This document shows, in pieces, positions 32,797 to 42,939 of a stretch of DNA of 64,000 bases. Numbering within the stretch: position 1 is the stretch's first letter; each line of letters starts with the position of its first letter. Made by a program: the position numbers and the translations under genes. The notes beneath the pieces are model-generated. The model had not been told where the DNA came from and made no database searches. It saw nothing but the letters and a program-made list of their open reading frames with translations. Source of the DNA: Aneurinibacillus thermoaerophilus. Lineage in GTDB: Bacteria; Bacillota; Bacilli; Aneurinibacillales; Aneurinibacillaceae. The DNA lies in assembly GCF_900099925.1 (NCBI RefSeq), contig NZ_FNDE01000013.1, forward strand, positions 18,848 to 82,847, written 5' to 3'.

Positions 32797-34338
32797 TCAC
32801 TGCCCACCAGGTTGAAACATTTGTTGCAGCGGAAACTTATGGTGAATATATTGCATGACCGGATCTGGCATAATGCCAGCTGCAACTGTGCCAACAAGCG
32901 CAATCAATACAACCAAACCAATGGAAGCCGGAACTTTCAAAGGAGCTTCCGTTTTGCCTGGACGCATATACATCTGGCGAATCACACCAAAATAATAATA
33001 GTAAGACACTACGCTGGTCGCGAGCATAATACCTGCCAGCCAGTAACTACTGTGCACAATGGCGCTCATGAAAATGTAAAACTTGCCGAAGAATCCAGCC
33101 GTAATCGGGAGACCAGCAAGCGAAAGCAGGAAGAATGTCATGGCAATAGCCATCCACGGCGCCCGATGATACAAACCCGCGAATGATTTTAAATCTTCCG
33201 TTTTCTGATCGCGATTCACGAGCATAATAATCGCAAACGCCCCCATATTGGCGAACAAGTATGCAACCAAATAGAACATTGTTTGCTCAAACATCAGCAC
33301 CGTTAACGTAGCAAATGGTACAAGCAGATAGCCAGCCTGAGCAATGCCCGAATAAGCCATCATCCGCTTTATATTCACCTGACGCATGGCCAGCGTATTG
33401 CCGATAATCATGGATGCCGCAGCAACAATTGCAATGTAAACACTAAGCGTATTCACCAGCACGGAACCTTGCTGACCCGTCTCCATGTCAAAGCTAACTA
33501 AACTGCCAAAGCTAATGAGGAAAACACGCAAGACAATCGCAAAGCCAGCCGCTTTGGAAACAACCGATAGAAACGCAGCAATCGGCGTCGGCGCTCCCTG
33601 ATATACGTCGGGCGCCCACATATGATACGGCACCACAGATATTTTGAACGCGAAGCCGACAAACATTAAGAAAAACGAGAAATAAACCAAAAAGTCGAAG
33701 CCATCATAAAAGACGCTCGATAACCGTTCAGCAATCACATACAGATTCGTTGAGCCTGTCAATCCGTAGATAAATGACATGCCATACAACGTAATCGCGG
33801 ATGCAATGCCACCGGAAATAACGTATTTAAACGCCGATTCATTGGAATGGATGTGCTGTTTTCTTGTTCCGACCAAAATATAGGAAGAAATCGAAAGAAG
33901 CTCAAGCCCTACAAACAACGTAATTAAGTCGGAAGAAGAAGCCATCAGCATCGCGCCAAGTAAGGCGGTCAGAATTAAATAATAGTATTCACCTGAATAT
34001 CTTATGTTTTTACTTTCATCGATATAGGTAAGCGAAATAAGAAACACAAAGGCTACACCGCTTAAGAAAAGCAACTTGAACGCATTGGCGAACCCATCCA
34101 CACGGTACATATCGTTAAGAATAGATACAACATTTTGGCCGGTGTTTCGTACTACAAAATATCCCGCAACGATGATTCCCAAAAATCCAATCCAGGCGAG
34201 AATGCGCCGGTCGGCTTTTTTATTCATGAATAAATCAAGCAGCGAGAGGAGTGTAGCGACACCCAGTATAATAAATTCAGGGCTCATCACCGACCAATCG
34301 TATTGAGCAAGGTTCCCCCATTTACTAACACTACTCAT
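32797..34338 (-). CDS. nuoN: NADH-quinone oxidoreductase subunit N
   Basis: A 513-residue antiporter-like membrane subunit of complex I with about 14 helices, carrying the conserved GLELLSISSYILVG, FKYVISGGIASAITLYG and FKISVVPYHMWAPDVYQGAP segments. It takes part in proton translocation. It is the last gene of the nuo operon, 6 nt after nuoM, and is followed by a hairpin. Confidence 0.95.
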   Translation of the reverse strand: MSSVSKWGNLAQYDWSVMSPEFIILGVATLLSLLDLFMNKKADRRILAWIGFLGIIVAGYFVVRNTGQNVVSILNDMYRVDGFANAFKLLFLSGVAFVFLISLTYIDESKNIRYSGEYYYLILTALLGAMLMASSSDLITLFVGLELLSISSYILVGTRKQHIHSNESAFKYVISGGIASAITLYGMSFIYGLTGSTNLYVIAERLSSVFYDGFDFLVYFSFFLMFVGFAFKISVVPYHMWAPDVYQGAPTPIAAFLSVVSKAAGFAIVLRVFLISFGSLVSFDMETGQQGSVLVNTLSVYIAIVAAASMIIGNTLAMRQVNIKRMMAYSGIAQAGYLLVPFATLTVLMFEQTMFYLVAYLFANMGAFAIIMLVNRDQKTEDLKSFAGLYHRAPWMAIAMTFFLLSLAGLPITAGFFGKFYIFMSAIVHSSYWLAGIMLATSVVSYYYYFGVIRQMYMRPGKTEAPLKVPASIGLVVLIALVGTVAAGIMPDPVMQYIHHKFPLQQMFQPGGQ

Positions 34339-34344
34339 CGGCTT

Positions 34345-35865
34345 TTACCCTCCTATCCTTGGCACGATATTTTGCAGCGTTGTCTGCAGCGGTTCGCTTA
34401 GTACGGCAGGATATACACCGATTAAGATAACCAAGCTTAACAGAACAACCATCGGAACAACTTCAATCGCCTGTGCGTCAGACAGCGACTCATGCTTCTG
34501 CTGAATAGGGCCAAACGTTGTTCCAAGTATCGCGCGCAGTAAGTACGCTGCCGTCAGGATAAGACCGAGGGCGCCAACAGCAGCGATCACCGGCTTTACG
34601 CCGAACAAGCCGACAAAGGAAAGAAATTCACTAATAAATCCGGACATACCTGGCAGACCAGCTGAAGCCATCATAGCGGTCAATAAAACCCCGCTGATCA
34701 TCGGCATTGATTTCGCAAGCCCGCCCAGCTCACGAATATTGCTTGTGCCCGTACGTTCATGCACAAGCGACACCATATAAAACATGAGGGCTGCGATAAG
34801 ACCATGCGATACCATTTGGAAAACCGCGCCCTGAAAACCCTGAAGATTCGTGGCGGCAAGACCAAGCAACATAATTCCCATATGGCTTACGCTGGAGTAT
34901 GCCAGCATCTGCTTGAGTTCATCCTGCACAAGCGCAAGTACGGCGCCGTACAAAATATTAATCACGCCCAATACTGCGATAAGAGTGGACAGTTGATTCA
35001 TCCACTCAGGGAAAAATGCTGCGTTCATACGAATAAGCGCGTAGCCACCAATTTTAATAAGCACGCCGGAAGAAATCATAATGACCGCCGGATGCGCTTC
35101 CTGGTACGCTTTAAGCATCCATGTATGGAACGGAACGACAGGAATCTTAATCGCAAACGCAATCAGCAAGGCCAAGAACAGGCCGAAACGAATAGAATCC
35201 GGAATATAGCCTGGCAGATTGGGCACATTACGCGGCGACATCGGATCGGTTAACAGTTGCCTAATCTCTTCCATGCTCAACGTACCTACAAGAATAAACA
35301 GCGTTACGAATACGATAAGCATAATCGCCGAGCCTACGCCGTTATAAAGGAGGAACTTCATGGCCGCCCTCTCTCGATCCATGTATCCCCAAATTCCCAT
35401 CATAAAGAATAGCGGAATAATAGTAAACTCAAAAAAGATAAAAAACTGAAACAGATTCGTTGAAGAGAAGACACCAAGCATTCCCATCTCAACGATTAGA
35501 AATAAAATGTAAAACTCTTTCCAGCGCTTATTAATGCTCAGTGCCGCTACCGCTGCCATTGTACTAATGACAGTCGTCAGTACAAGCAATGGCATGGACA
35601 GACCGTCCACCCCGACCTCAAATGTAATCGGAATTGCCTGTTCGCCGATCGGAATGCGAATCCAGTTCCATTGCTGTGACAATTGCATGCCTTCCGCTAC
35701 CAAGTTAAAGTTAGCATACAGCATGAAAGTCAGCACAAGCGGAACGAGCGTCGCCAGAATCCCGATCGCTTTGACTGTGCCAGGCAGGCTTTTCGGGATA
35801 AAAGCGAGCAACAGCACACCCAAAAGTGGTGAAAATGTTAGGATTATAAGAAAATAGTTCGCCAT
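34345..35865 (-). CDS. nuoM: NADH-quinone oxidoreductase subunit M
   Basis: A 506-residue antiporter-like subunit of complex I, about 14 helices, with FFEFTIIPLFFMMGIWG, the KIPVVPFHTWMLKAYQEAHP motif and SHMGIMLLGL. These carry the charged residues of the membrane proton channel. Its start overlaps the end of nuoL by 22 nt, indicating translational coupling. Confidence 0.95.
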   Translation of the reverse strand: MANYFLIILTFSPLLGVLLLAFIPKSLPGTVKAIGILATLVPLVLTFMLYANFNLVAEGMQLSQQWNWIRIPIGEQAIPITFEVGVDGLSMPLLVLTTVISTMAAVAALSINKRWKEFYILFLIVEMGMLGVFSSTNLFQFFIFFEFTIIPLFFMMGIWGYMDRERAAMKFLLYNGVGSAIMLIVFVTLFILVGTLSMEEIRQLLTDPMSPRNVPNLPGYIPDSIRFGLFLALLIAFAIKIPVVPFHTWMLKAYQEAHPAVIMISSGVLIKIGGYALIRMNAAFFPEWMNQLSTLIAVLGVINILYGAVLALVQDELKQMLAYSSVSHMGIMLLGLAATNLQGFQGAVFQMVSHGLIAALMFYMVSLVHERTGTSNIRELGGLAKSMPMISGVLLTAMMASAGLPGMSGFISEFLSFVGLFGVKPVIAAVGALGLILTAAYLLRAILGTTFGPIQQKHESLSDAQAIEVVPMVVLLSLVILIGVYPAVLSEPLQTTLQNIVPRIGG

Positions 35866-37739
35866 TGCCCAACATACCCCCCTGCTATTGTTAAACCAAC
35901 AATTAGAAGCACGAGCCCGATAAAGGCGATTGCTCCATATGTCTGGATTTGTCCGTTTTGCATTCTTGCGCCCACACCGCCGATTCCCCTTGTAAACGCG
36001 GCAATGAGACGCACGAGTCCATCAATAACCCATACGTCAAATATATGGAGTCCTTTTCCGATCGCGCGCAACGGTTTTACAAATACGGTATCGTATATTT
36101 CATCCATGTAGTATTTGCGGAACGATACCCGGTACAGCACGCCACCTGTACCTTCCGCCGGCATTTTGCCCCTGCCGTACATCATCCAGGCCAGCGCAAT
36201 ACCTGCAACAGACACCGCAATTGCCACAATCGTTACCCATCCAGCACCGTGCGTACCACCATGAAACGCGGTCATATCTTCCGTCAACCATTCTCCCAGG
36301 ACAGGTTTCCATGGCGTATTAATAAATCCAGCAATAACAGCTAGCACAGCCAGCACAATCATTGGCAACGTCATAACGCCGGGTGATTCATGCGCCTGAC
36401 TTCCGCCCCTCGACTGCCCACCGAATGTCAGGAAAAAGAGGCGGAACATGTAAAACGCCGTAAACGAAGCAGCGATCAGCGCAACGACAAACAAGTCAAT
36501 ATGCCCGGAATCCAGCGTTGCCACGAGAATTTCTTCCTTGGACCAAAAGCCGGCAAAAGGTGGGATACCGGCGATAGCAAGACAACCGACCAAAAAGACG
36601 GGACCTGTAATGCGCATTTTCTTCCATAGGCCGCCCATTTCAAAAATATCCTGCGTATGCACGGCGTGAATCACACTGCCCGCCGCAAGGAATAATAGAG
36701 CTTTAAAGAAAGCGTGCGTCATCAGGTGAAATGTCCCTGCCACATAGCCGGCCGCGCTCGCCGCGCCAAGCGCCAGCATCATGTAACCAAGCTGGCTCAC
36801 GGTAGAATATGCGAGCACGCGTTTAATATCCCTTTGCGTCAAACCTATAGAAGCGGCAAAGATTGCGGTAAAGCCGCCTATATAAGCGACAACCTCCGTT
36901 GCTACCGGCGAGGCGAGGTACAAATCATACATCCGCGCCACCAAATACACACCTGCTGCCACCATTGTCGCGGCGTGAATTAACGCGCTGACAGGCGTCG
37001 GACCTTCCATCGCGTCCGGCAACCACGTATGAAGCGGGAATTGACCGGATTTACCAACCGCACCGACAAAAATCAAAATGCCAAGCAATGTAAGTTTCCA
37101 TTCTTCAATGGCGCCCGCCGCGATCTTATTGAAAATTTCGCTGTAATCGAAACTGCCAACCCACCAAAAAATAAGCGCAAGCGCAATAAATAGCCCAACG
37201 TCTCCAATACGTGTCACGATAAACGCCTTCTTCGCCGCCGCTCTCGCTTCCGGTTTATAAAAATAAAAACCTACAAGCAAGAATGAACATACTCCGACAA
37301 GCTCCCAGAATATGTACAGCTGAAGAATGTTCGGCGAAAGCACTACGCCCAGCATGGAGAATGTAAAAAGGGCAAGATACTGATAAAACACCGGAAAACG
37401 TTCATCGCCGCGCATATAGCCGCGAGAATAAATGTGAACCAGCATACTAACGAGTGTGACAACAACCAGCATCATTGCGTTCAGCTGGTTTACCTCAAAG
37501 CCCATTGTAATTTTCTCCCCGGCAAATGTTAACCAATGAAAATCTGTATTGATATAATCTGTGGCTCCCTCGACAAACCGCTCAAAAAAAACCAGAAGGG
37601 CGAACACAAACGACGCAGCTGTCGCCAGAATCCCGACGTACGCCGCTCTTTCTTTCCATTGACGACCAAAAGCCACAAGCAGCACGAAAGCTATAAGCGG
37701 GAAGAGCGGTATGAGCCAGGCATTCGCTATCATATCCAT
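35844..37739 (-). CDS. nuoL: NADH-quinone oxidoreductase subunit L
   Basis: A 631-residue antiporter-like subunit with about 16 helices and the long lateral C-terminal helix of NuoL. Conserved segments include FWELVGVCSFLLVGFY, GKSGQFPLHTWLPDAMEGPT and SALIHAATMVAAGVYL. I use ATG 37739, 9 nt after AAAGGA; the in-frame ATG at 37760 lies upstream of that site and close to the nuoK stop. Confidence 0.95.
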   Translation of the reverse strand: MDMIANAWLIPLFPLIAFVLLVAFGRQWKERAAYVGILATAASFVFALLVFFERFVEGATDYINTDFHWLTFAGEKITMGFEVNQLNAMMLVVVTLVSMLVHIYSRGYMRGDERFPVFYQYLALFTFSMLGVVLSPNILQLYIFWELVGVCSFLLVGFYFYKPEARAAAKKAFIVTRIGDVGLFIALALIFWWVGSFDYSEIFNKIAAGAIEEWKLTLLGILIFVGAVGKSGQFPLHTWLPDAMEGPTPVSALIHAATMVAAGVYLVARMYDLYLASPVATEVVAYIGGFTAIFAASIGLTQRDIKRVLAYSTVSQLGYMMLALGAASAAGYVAGTFHLMTHAFFKALLFLAAGSVIHAVHTQDIFEMGGLWKKMRITGPVFLVGCLAIAGIPPFAGFWSKEEILVATLDSGHIDLFVVALIAASFTAFYMFRLFFLTFGGQSRGGSQAHESPGVMTLPMIVLAVLAVIAGFINTPWKPVLGEWLTEDMTAFHGGTHGAGWVTIVAIAVSVAGIALAWMMYGRGKMPAEGTGGVLYRVSFRKYYMDEIYDTVFVKPLRAIGKGLHIFDVWVIDGLVRLIAAFTRGIGGVGARMQNGQIQTYGAIAFIGLVLLIVGLTIAGGYVGQWRTIFL

Positions 37740-37761
37740 ATTCACCAGTCCTTTTTCCATT

Positions 37762-38073
37762 CTATCGCTTCATCAAATCCATCTCATCAACCTGTACAGT
37801 ATTACGGTTACGGTACAGGGAAATGAGAATGGCCAGCCCTACTGCCGCCTCGGCTGCTGCTACCGTAATGGTGAACAACGAGAAAATCTGCCCTGAAATA
37901 TTTGGAAACATGCCATACTTGGCAAACGCGACAAGGTTAATATTGACCGCATTTAGCATAAGCTCGATCGACAACAACACAATAACGGCGTTCCGCTTGG
38001 TCAGCGCGCCATACAACCCGATGCAGAAAAGAATTAACGCAACCAGCAAATATGAAGTAACCGGTATACTCAT
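37762..38073 (-). CDS. nuoK: NADH-quinone oxidoreductase subunit K
   Basis: A 103-residue, three-helix subunit with [20 protein letters not shown] and [10 protein letters not shown], containing the conserved membrane glutamates of the proton path (LSIELML and [10 protein letters not shown]). Overlaps nuoJ by 4 nt. Confidence 0.95.
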   Translation of the reverse strand: MSIPVTSYLLVALILFCIGLYGALTKRNAVIVLLSIELMLNAVNINLVAFAKYGMFPNISGQIFSLFTITVAAAEAAVGLAILISLYRNRNTVQVDEMDLMKR

Positions 38074-38576
38074 TCGTCCTCCGCCTCCTTCTTAGCCAAG
38101 ATAATGGCTCCTACAAGCGCGACCAGCAAAAGAACAGAGACAGCTTCAAACGGAATGACGTAATGGGTGAATAACTGAATTCCAATTTCTTTCACATTGT
38201 TCTGCTTTGTGAAATCGGCCTGCTGATCGCCCCAATGTGCGCTTTGAATACCTAAGAATGCAACGATAAAAAACACGGCGATCCCAGCAAACGCAATGTA
38301 TTTAAAAGGCCCTTTTCTCTCTGTTACTTCCGTCGCATCATGGCGTGTTAACATAATACCGAACAGCATCAAAATAGAAATCGCCCCGGAGTACACCAAC
38401 ACTTGCGTCACACCGACAAATTCGGCTTCCAGCAGCACGTAAAGCCCAGCAATACCTAAAAACGTAAACGCCAGCGCCACTACCATATGCACAACCCGGG
38501 TAAAGCTAATCATAAAAACCGCTCCCCCGATGGTCAACAAGGCGAGAACAAAAAAAGCGATGAATTCTCCGCTCAT
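38070..38576 (-). CDS. nuoJ: NADH-quinone oxidoreductase subunit J
   Basis: A 168-residue five-helix membrane subunit with [38 protein letters not shown] and a final helix before a charged tail KKEAEDE. Its start directly follows the nuoI stop with no gap. It contributes to the junction between the hydrophilic and membrane arms of complex I. Confidence 0.95.
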   Translation of the reverse strand: MSGEFIAFFVLALLTIGGAVFMISFTRVVHMVVALAFTFLGIAGLYVLLEAEFVGVTQVLVYSGAISILMLFGIMLTRHDATEVTERKGPFKYIAFAGIAVFFIVAFLGIQSAHWGDQQADFTKQNNVKEIGIQLFTHYVIPFEAVSVLLLVALVGAIILAKKEAEDE

Positions 38577-38993
38577 CTATGCGTTCCCTCCCCGTACATT
38601 CGTATTATTAGCGTCCAGCCACTTGAGGTTCTTGAACAACTCGTCACGGCTATACGCTGCAAGCTCAAAGTTGGTTGTCATCACAATCGCCTCAGTCGGA
38701 CACACTTCCGTGCAAAGATCGCACAGAATACAGATTTCAAAGTTAATATCGTACGTATCAATGACTTTTCCTTTTTTGTTCGGATCATCGCTTTTCTTCC
38801 CGACAAGATTAATGCAGTCTGTCGGACAAATCCGGGCGCACTGATTGCACACAATGCACTTATCAGGTGAGAAATGCTGAATGCCGCGAAACCGTTCCGG
38901 CCACACCATTTCCTGGTCCGGATACATATGGGTCACTTTCTTTTTGGTCATCTGTTTAAACGTGTAAGCCATCCCCTTGGCAAAGCCTAGCAT
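38577..38993 (-). CDS. nuoI: NADH-quinone oxidoreductase subunit I (2x[4Fe-4S] ferredoxin)
   Basis: A 138-residue subunit with two four-cysteine motifs, CIVCNQCARICPTDC and CILCDLCTEVCPTEA, binding clusters N6a and N6b that pass electrons toward the quinone site. The N-terminal part is amphipathic and attaches to NuoH. Length matches other Bacillales NuoI proteins. Confidence 0.96.
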   Translation of the reverse strand: MLGFAKGMAYTFKQMTKKKVTHMYPDQEMVWPERFRGIQHFSPDKCIVCNQCARICPTDCINLVGKKSDDPNKKGKVIDTYDINFEICILCDLCTEVCPTEAIVMTTNFELAAYSRDELFKNLKWLDANNTNVRGGNA

Positions 38994-39006
38994 AATATCA
39001 CCTCTT

Positions 39007-40008
39007 TTATAGCACTGTTTTTAACACCGCGGTGATTAAAATATTGACAAGCGCAAGCGGCAACAGTACTTTCCACCCCATCTGCATAAGCTGGTCAACG
39101 CGCATCCGCGGGAATGTCGCCTGTAACCAGAAAATAAAGAAGACAATAGCGCAAAACTTGATGGCGAACCAAACGATGCCCGGAATAAATCCGAGGAATT
39201 CAAACGGCGGCAACCATCCACCTAAAAACAATACTGTTGTCAGCGATGCCATCGCAAAAATGTACACATACTCGGCCAACATGAAGAAAGCCCAACGGAA
39301 GCCGCTATACTCAACATGATAACCGGAAATAAGTTCCGATTCTGCCTCCGTTAAGTCGAACGGTGTCCGGCTTAACTCCGCAAGCTGCGCGATGATGAAA
39401 ATCACAAACCCTAAAAACTGTGGAATAAAAAACCACATACCCATTTCCTTTTGCTTCTCAACAATATCAATCAAGTTGAGACTGCCGGTCATAAGAATAA
39501 CGCCGACGACAGACAGGACGAGCGGAATTTCGTAGCTGATCATCTGCGCCGCGGAACGCATGGCGCCAATGAGCGCCCATTTGTTATTGGATGCCCACCC
39601 ACCTGTAACAACCCCCAGCACTGTAATACCGGAAATTGCAATATAATACAGTAGTCCGACACCTAAATCGGCGAAATGAAGCGATTCGGTAAACGGCATC
39701 ACCGCCAGCACAGCGAACGCAGGCATAAATGCAAGCACCGGGGCGAGAATAAAGAGCGGTTTGTCCGCCGCTTTCGGAATGATATCTTCTTTTAACAAAA
39801 GTTTTAGCACGTCGGCAACCGTTTGCAGAAGGCCGAAGGGACCAACCCGGTTTGGACCAATACGAAGCTGCATCCAGCCAAGAATTTTACGCTGAAAATA
39901 GATAGAATACGTTACAAATCCAAGTACGATAGCCAGAAGAATGACCGCAGACAAAACAAAAATAAAGCCGTTCTGCCATCCCAGGCTCTGTTCTAGATAA
40001 GCGCCCAT
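39007..40008 (-). CDS. nuoH: NADH-quinone oxidoreductase subunit H
   Basis: A 333-residue, eight-helix subunit with RIGPNRVGPFGLLQTVADVLKLL (the conserved E/R-rich loop lies nearby), YEIPLVLSVVGV and PFDLTEAESELISGYHVEYSG. It forms the quinone cavity at the membrane surface. ATG shares one base with the nuoD stop (TGATG). Confidence 0.95.
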   Translation of the reverse strand: MGAYLEQSLGWQNGFIFVLSAVILLAIVLGFVTYSIYFQRKILGWMQLRIGPNRVGPFGLLQTVADVLKLLLKEDIIPKAADKPLFILAPVLAFMPAFAVLAVMPFTESLHFADLGVGLLYYIAISGITVLGVVTGGWASNNKWALIGAMRSAAQMISYEIPLVLSVVGVILMTGSLNLIDIVEKQKEMGMWFFIPQFLGFVIFIIAQLAELSRTPFDLTEAESELISGYHVEYSGFRWAFFMLAEYVYIFAMASLTTVLFLGGWLPPFEFLGFIPGIVWFAIKFCAIVFFIFWLQATFPRMRVDQLMQMGWKVLLPLALVNILITAVLKTVL

Positions 40009-41123
40009 CAGCCGTCTACCTCCCCTAGCACAATATCAATGCTTCCGAGAATCGCCACCATATCGGCAATGTTTTTGCCTATCAGCAGTTTCGGAAGAAT
40101 CTGCAGGTTCGCGAAAGACGGTCGGCGGAACTTTATCCGGTACGGCTTATCTTTGCCGTTGCTGGCGATATAACAGCCAATCTCTCCGCGCGGCGATTCA
40201 ATTCGAGTGAACGCCTCTCCCTGCGGCGTACGAATGACGCGCGGAACTTTCGCCATGATCTCGCCGTCAGCCGGGAATTGCTCAGCCGCTTGCTCAACGA
40301 TTTTTAGAGATTCTTCCATCTCCCGTAAGCGGAGCTTATAACGGGCATAGCAATCGCCCGCCGTCTCGGTCGGCACTTCAAAATCAAACCGATCATAAAT
40401 AGAATAGGGAGCATCTTTGCGCAAGTCCCATTTCACGCCAGTGGAGCGAAGCAACACACCACTTAGCGAATAATTGATCGCCTCTTCCTGCGTAATCACA
40501 CCAATGCCTTTCAAACGGTTTAAGAAGACCTCATTTCCGCTGACAAGCTGATGGTAACCTTCCAGTTGTCCGCGCATGTATGAAACGAACTCTTTCACTT
40601 TATCAATCCAGCCTTCCGGCGCGTCCCATTTCACACCGCCGACACGCATGTAGTTATACGTAAGGCGGGCGCCGCACAATTCGTTGAAAAGGGCAAGAAT
40701 TCGCTCTCGGTCCGCGAACGCGTACAAAAATGGGCTTAACGCCCCGATGTCGAGCAAGTATGTGCCAAACCATACCATATGACTGGCGATGCGCTGCAAT
40801 TCCATCACGATTACGCGCAGATATTCGGCACGCTCGGGAATTTCCAGCCCCATGAGCGTCTCCACTGTATGCACCATCATATAGTTATTGGTCATCGCGG
40901 ACAAATAGTCCATCCGATCTGTATAAGGAATGATTTGGGTGTAATTCAAGTTTTCTGCCAGCTTTTCCGTACCGCGGTGCAAATACCCGATCACCGGAGT
41001 CGCCCCCGTAATTGTTTCCCCATCAATTTTGACAATCAGACGAAACACCCCGTGCGTACTCGGGTGTTGAGGACCTACATTGAGCAGCATTTCTTCGGTT
41101 CTGATTCCCGACTTGGTGCCCAC
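40008..41123 (-). CDS. nuoD: NADH-quinone oxidoreductase subunit D
   Basis: A 371-residue 49-kDa-type subunit with LNVGPQHPSTHGVFRL, GYLHRGTEKLAE and a C-terminal ..GSIDIVLGEVDG end; it lines the quinone-binding pocket. The start chosen is GTG 41123, with GAGGAGGTG 8 nt upstream inside the end of nuoC. The in-frame ATG at 41153 would overlap nuoC by 26 nt and lacks a site. Confidence 0.93.
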   Translation of the reverse strand: MGTKSGIRTEEMLLNVGPQHPSTHGVFRLIVKIDGETITGATPVIGYLHRGTEKLAENLNYTQIIPYTDRMDYLSAMTNNYMMVHTVETLMGLEIPERAEYLRVIVMELQRIASHMVWFGTYLLDIGALSPFLYAFADRERILALFNELCGARLTYNYMRVGGVKWDAPEGWIDKVKEFVSYMRGQLEGYHQLVSGNEVFLNRLKGIGVITQEEAINYSLSGVLLRSTGVKWDLRKDAPYSIYDRFDFEVPTETAGDCYARYKLRLREMEESLKIVEQAAEQFPADGEIMAKVPRVIRTPQGEAFTRIESPRGEIGCYIASNGKDKPYRIKFRRPSFANLQILPKLLIGKNIADMVAILGSIDIVLGEVDG

Positions 41124-41127
41124 CTCC

Positions 41128-41868
41128 TCACACCTCCTCGTCATATTGTACATAATCTTTGCGAAGCGGATGTCCTACCCAGTTATCCGGGAGCAGAATA
41201 CGCTTCAAGTTGGCGTGACCTTCGTATGTAATGCCAAGCAAATCATATGTCTCGCGCTCAAACCAATCGGCGCCTGCCCAAATATCCATAACAGATGCGA
41301 CTTTTGGGTTATCCCGAGCCAGTTTTACCTTTACGCATACATTGTACCGCTGTTTGTAGGAATAAAGGTACACAATCGACTCCATATACGTTTCATAATC
41401 CACGCCAAGACTTAAAGATAAATAATCGAATGCCAGTTCTTCATGGTCATGCAGCAAGCGAGCTACGTCATGCCATTTCTCTTTCTTGACGATTAAGGTT
41501 GGCATATGCTCGCTCAACTCGTTAATGTACGAATCCTCAAGCACATCGGTACCAAAGTTTTCTGTTATAACTTTCACAATCTTATCAAGTACCGGCTGCT
41601 TTGGAGACGGCTTTTTGGAGCCTTCGTCCGCTTCTGCTCTGCCCGTTGTACCTGCTGCCTTTGCCTTGGCCGCGGCTGCGGCGGCGGCTTTCGCTTTGGC
41701 AGCGGCAGCGGCCTTCGCCTTAGCAATTGCATCTGCGTCCCCTTCAGCGGCTTTTCCTCCCGCTCCTTCCGCTTCCATGCGTTTGCGCTTTGCCTCCGCA
41801 GCAGCTTTGGCTGCAGCAGCGGCTTTCGCTTTTTCTTCCGGTGTCGGCTTCTTCTTCTCTTCACTCAT
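41128..41868 (-). CDS. nuoC: NADH-quinone oxidoreductase subunit C with Ala/Lys-rich N-terminal extension
   Basis: A 246-residue protein. Residues about 95-246 are the 30-kDa (NuoC) domain, with [20 protein letters not shown] and [14 protein letters not shown]. Residues 1-90 are a low-complexity extension of Ala, Lys and Glu (runs such as [12 protein letters not shown]) likely to form a long charged helix. Similar but usually shorter extensions occur in other Bacillales NuoC proteins. Start overlaps nuoB by 4 nt (ATGA). The GC-rich repeat coding produces long false frames on both strands. Confidence 0.93.
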   Translation of the reverse strand: MSEEKKKPTPEEKAKAAAAAKAAAEAKRKRMEAEGAGGKAAEGDADAIAKAKAAAAAKAKAAAAAAAKAKAAGTTGRAEADEGSKKPSPKQPVLDKIVKVITENFGTDVLEDSYINELSEHMPTLIVKKEKWHDVARLLHDHEELAFDYLSLSLGVDYETYMESIVYLYSYKQRYNVCVKVKLARDNPKVASVMDIWAGADWFERETYDLLGITYEGHANLKRILLPDNWVGHPLRKDYVQYDEEV

Positions 41869-42383
41869 TCACCGGTCACCCTCTTCCCCGTCTTTGCTTC
41901 GTATCTAATCTTCTCTTGTAGTTTGTTAATGCCGTAAATAAGCGCAGGCGGGCTCGGCGGGCAACCCGGAATATACACATCAACCGGGATGATCTGATCC
42001 ACGCCCTTCACTACGGCATAAGAATGCACATATGGCCCTCCGGCTGTAGCGCATGACCCCATGGCAATCACCCATTTTGGCTCAGCCATCTGGTCGTATA
42101 AACGGCGCACAAGTGGAGCCATTTTCTTTGTAACGGTACCAGAGACAATCATACAGTCAGCCTGACGCGGTGAAGCCCGGTAGAACACGCCAAAACGATC
42201 CGTATCCCAGTTGGCACCGCCTGTGCCCATCATCTCGATCGCACAACAAGCCAGACCGAATGTTAACGGCCAAATGGAGTTGCTGCGGGCCCAAGCCTTT
42301 AACTGTTCAAACGTACTGAAAAAAACATTGCGTTCAAGCTCTTTGCGTTCTTCCAGACTGATGTCCTCCAAGTTCAGTTCCAT
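41865..42383 (-). CDS. nuoB: NADH-quinone oxidoreductase subunit B
   Basis: A 172-residue 20-kDa/PSST subunit with [43 protein letters not shown] and CPPSPPALI, the four cysteines of cluster N2 that reduces quinone. It overlaps nuoA by 10 nt. Confidence 0.96.
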   Translation of the reverse strand: MELNLEDISLEERKELERNVFFSTFEQLKAWARSNSIWPLTFGLACCAIEMMGTGGANWDTDRFGVFYRASPRQADCMIVSGTVTKKMAPLVRRLYDQMAEPKWVIAMGSCATAGGPYVHSYAVVKGVDQIIPVDVYIPGCPPSPPALIYGINKLQEKIRYEAKTGKRVTGE

Positions 42384-42742
42384 TCTAACACCTTCTTCTT
42401 CCAGGCATAGATTAACCCTATTACAAGCAGCACAATAAAAATAACCATTTCGACCAGTGCGAATAACCCAAGGCTGTCATAGGCGACCGCCCAAGGATAT
42501 AAGAAAACCGTTTCTACGTCAAACACTACGAACAAAAGAGCGAAAATGTAGTATTTAACGTTAAATTGTACCCAGCTTGACCCTACCGGCTCCACCCCGC
42601 TCTCATAAGTTTTTCTCTTTTCCTCCGTCGGATTGCTAGGGCGCAGAAAACGCGCCAATGTAAGCGCACCCACGGGCAAGAGAATACCCAAAAAGAGAAA
42701 AATAGCAACAATCAGATAATTATTCATGTATACTGTCGCCAT
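42374..42742 (-). CDS. nuoA: NADH-quinone oxidoreductase subunit A
   Basis: A 122-residue three-helix membrane subunit with [20 protein letters not shown] and [19 protein letters not shown], the conserved loop contacting NuoH and NuoD. First gene of the operon; the ATG is preceded by a GGGGGGAAAAG ribosome site and a strong promoter 80 nt upstream. Confidence 0.95.
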   Translation of the reverse strand: MATVYMNNYLIVAIFLFLGILLPVGALTLARFLRPSNPTEEKRKTYESGVEPVGSSWVQFNVKYYIFALLFVVFDVETVFLYPWAVAYDSLGLFALVEMVIFIVLLVIGLIYAWKKKVLEWN

Positions 42743-42821
42743 ACTTTTCCCCCCTACCCTAAATTATGAATTTTTTATAAATCATTGATTAAAAACTTTA
42801 AATAGATGAAAACTCCATACA

Positions 42822-42850
42822 ATTATATCAAATGGTACAGGTACTGTCTA
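42822..42850 (-). promoter_or_regulatory. SigA promoter of the nuo operon
   Basis: TAGACA (42845-42850), 17-nt spacer, TATAAT (42822-42827), with an extended -10 TG. Predicted start near 42815 gives a leader of about 70 nt before nuoA. Confidence 0.8.
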
Positions 42851-42895
42851 ATAGTGGAATTTCAAAGCTTATGATATATTGGGAACTGCGCCGTT

Positions 42896-42904
42896 TGGTA
42901 TAAT
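42896..42904 (+). promoter_or_regulatory. Extended -10 promoter of the plus-strand phosphatase gene
   Basis: TGGTATAAT on the plus strand, 35 nt before the TTG start at 42940. The -35 region is weak (TATATT). It is divergent from the nuo promoter, whose -35 lies 46 nt to the left. Confidence 0.6.
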
Positions 42905-42939
42905 GGTAACGAAATTTTATAGATAAGGAAGTGATTCTT

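Noticed and set aside
41574..41864. Minus-strand Arg/Lys/Pro-rich frame of 96 codons
   Set aside because: Alternative frame of the nuoC low-complexity region.
41486..41908. Plus-strand frame of 140 codons, Ala-rich
   Set aside because: Antisense of the repetitive nuoC extension; GC-rich repeats open several false frames here.
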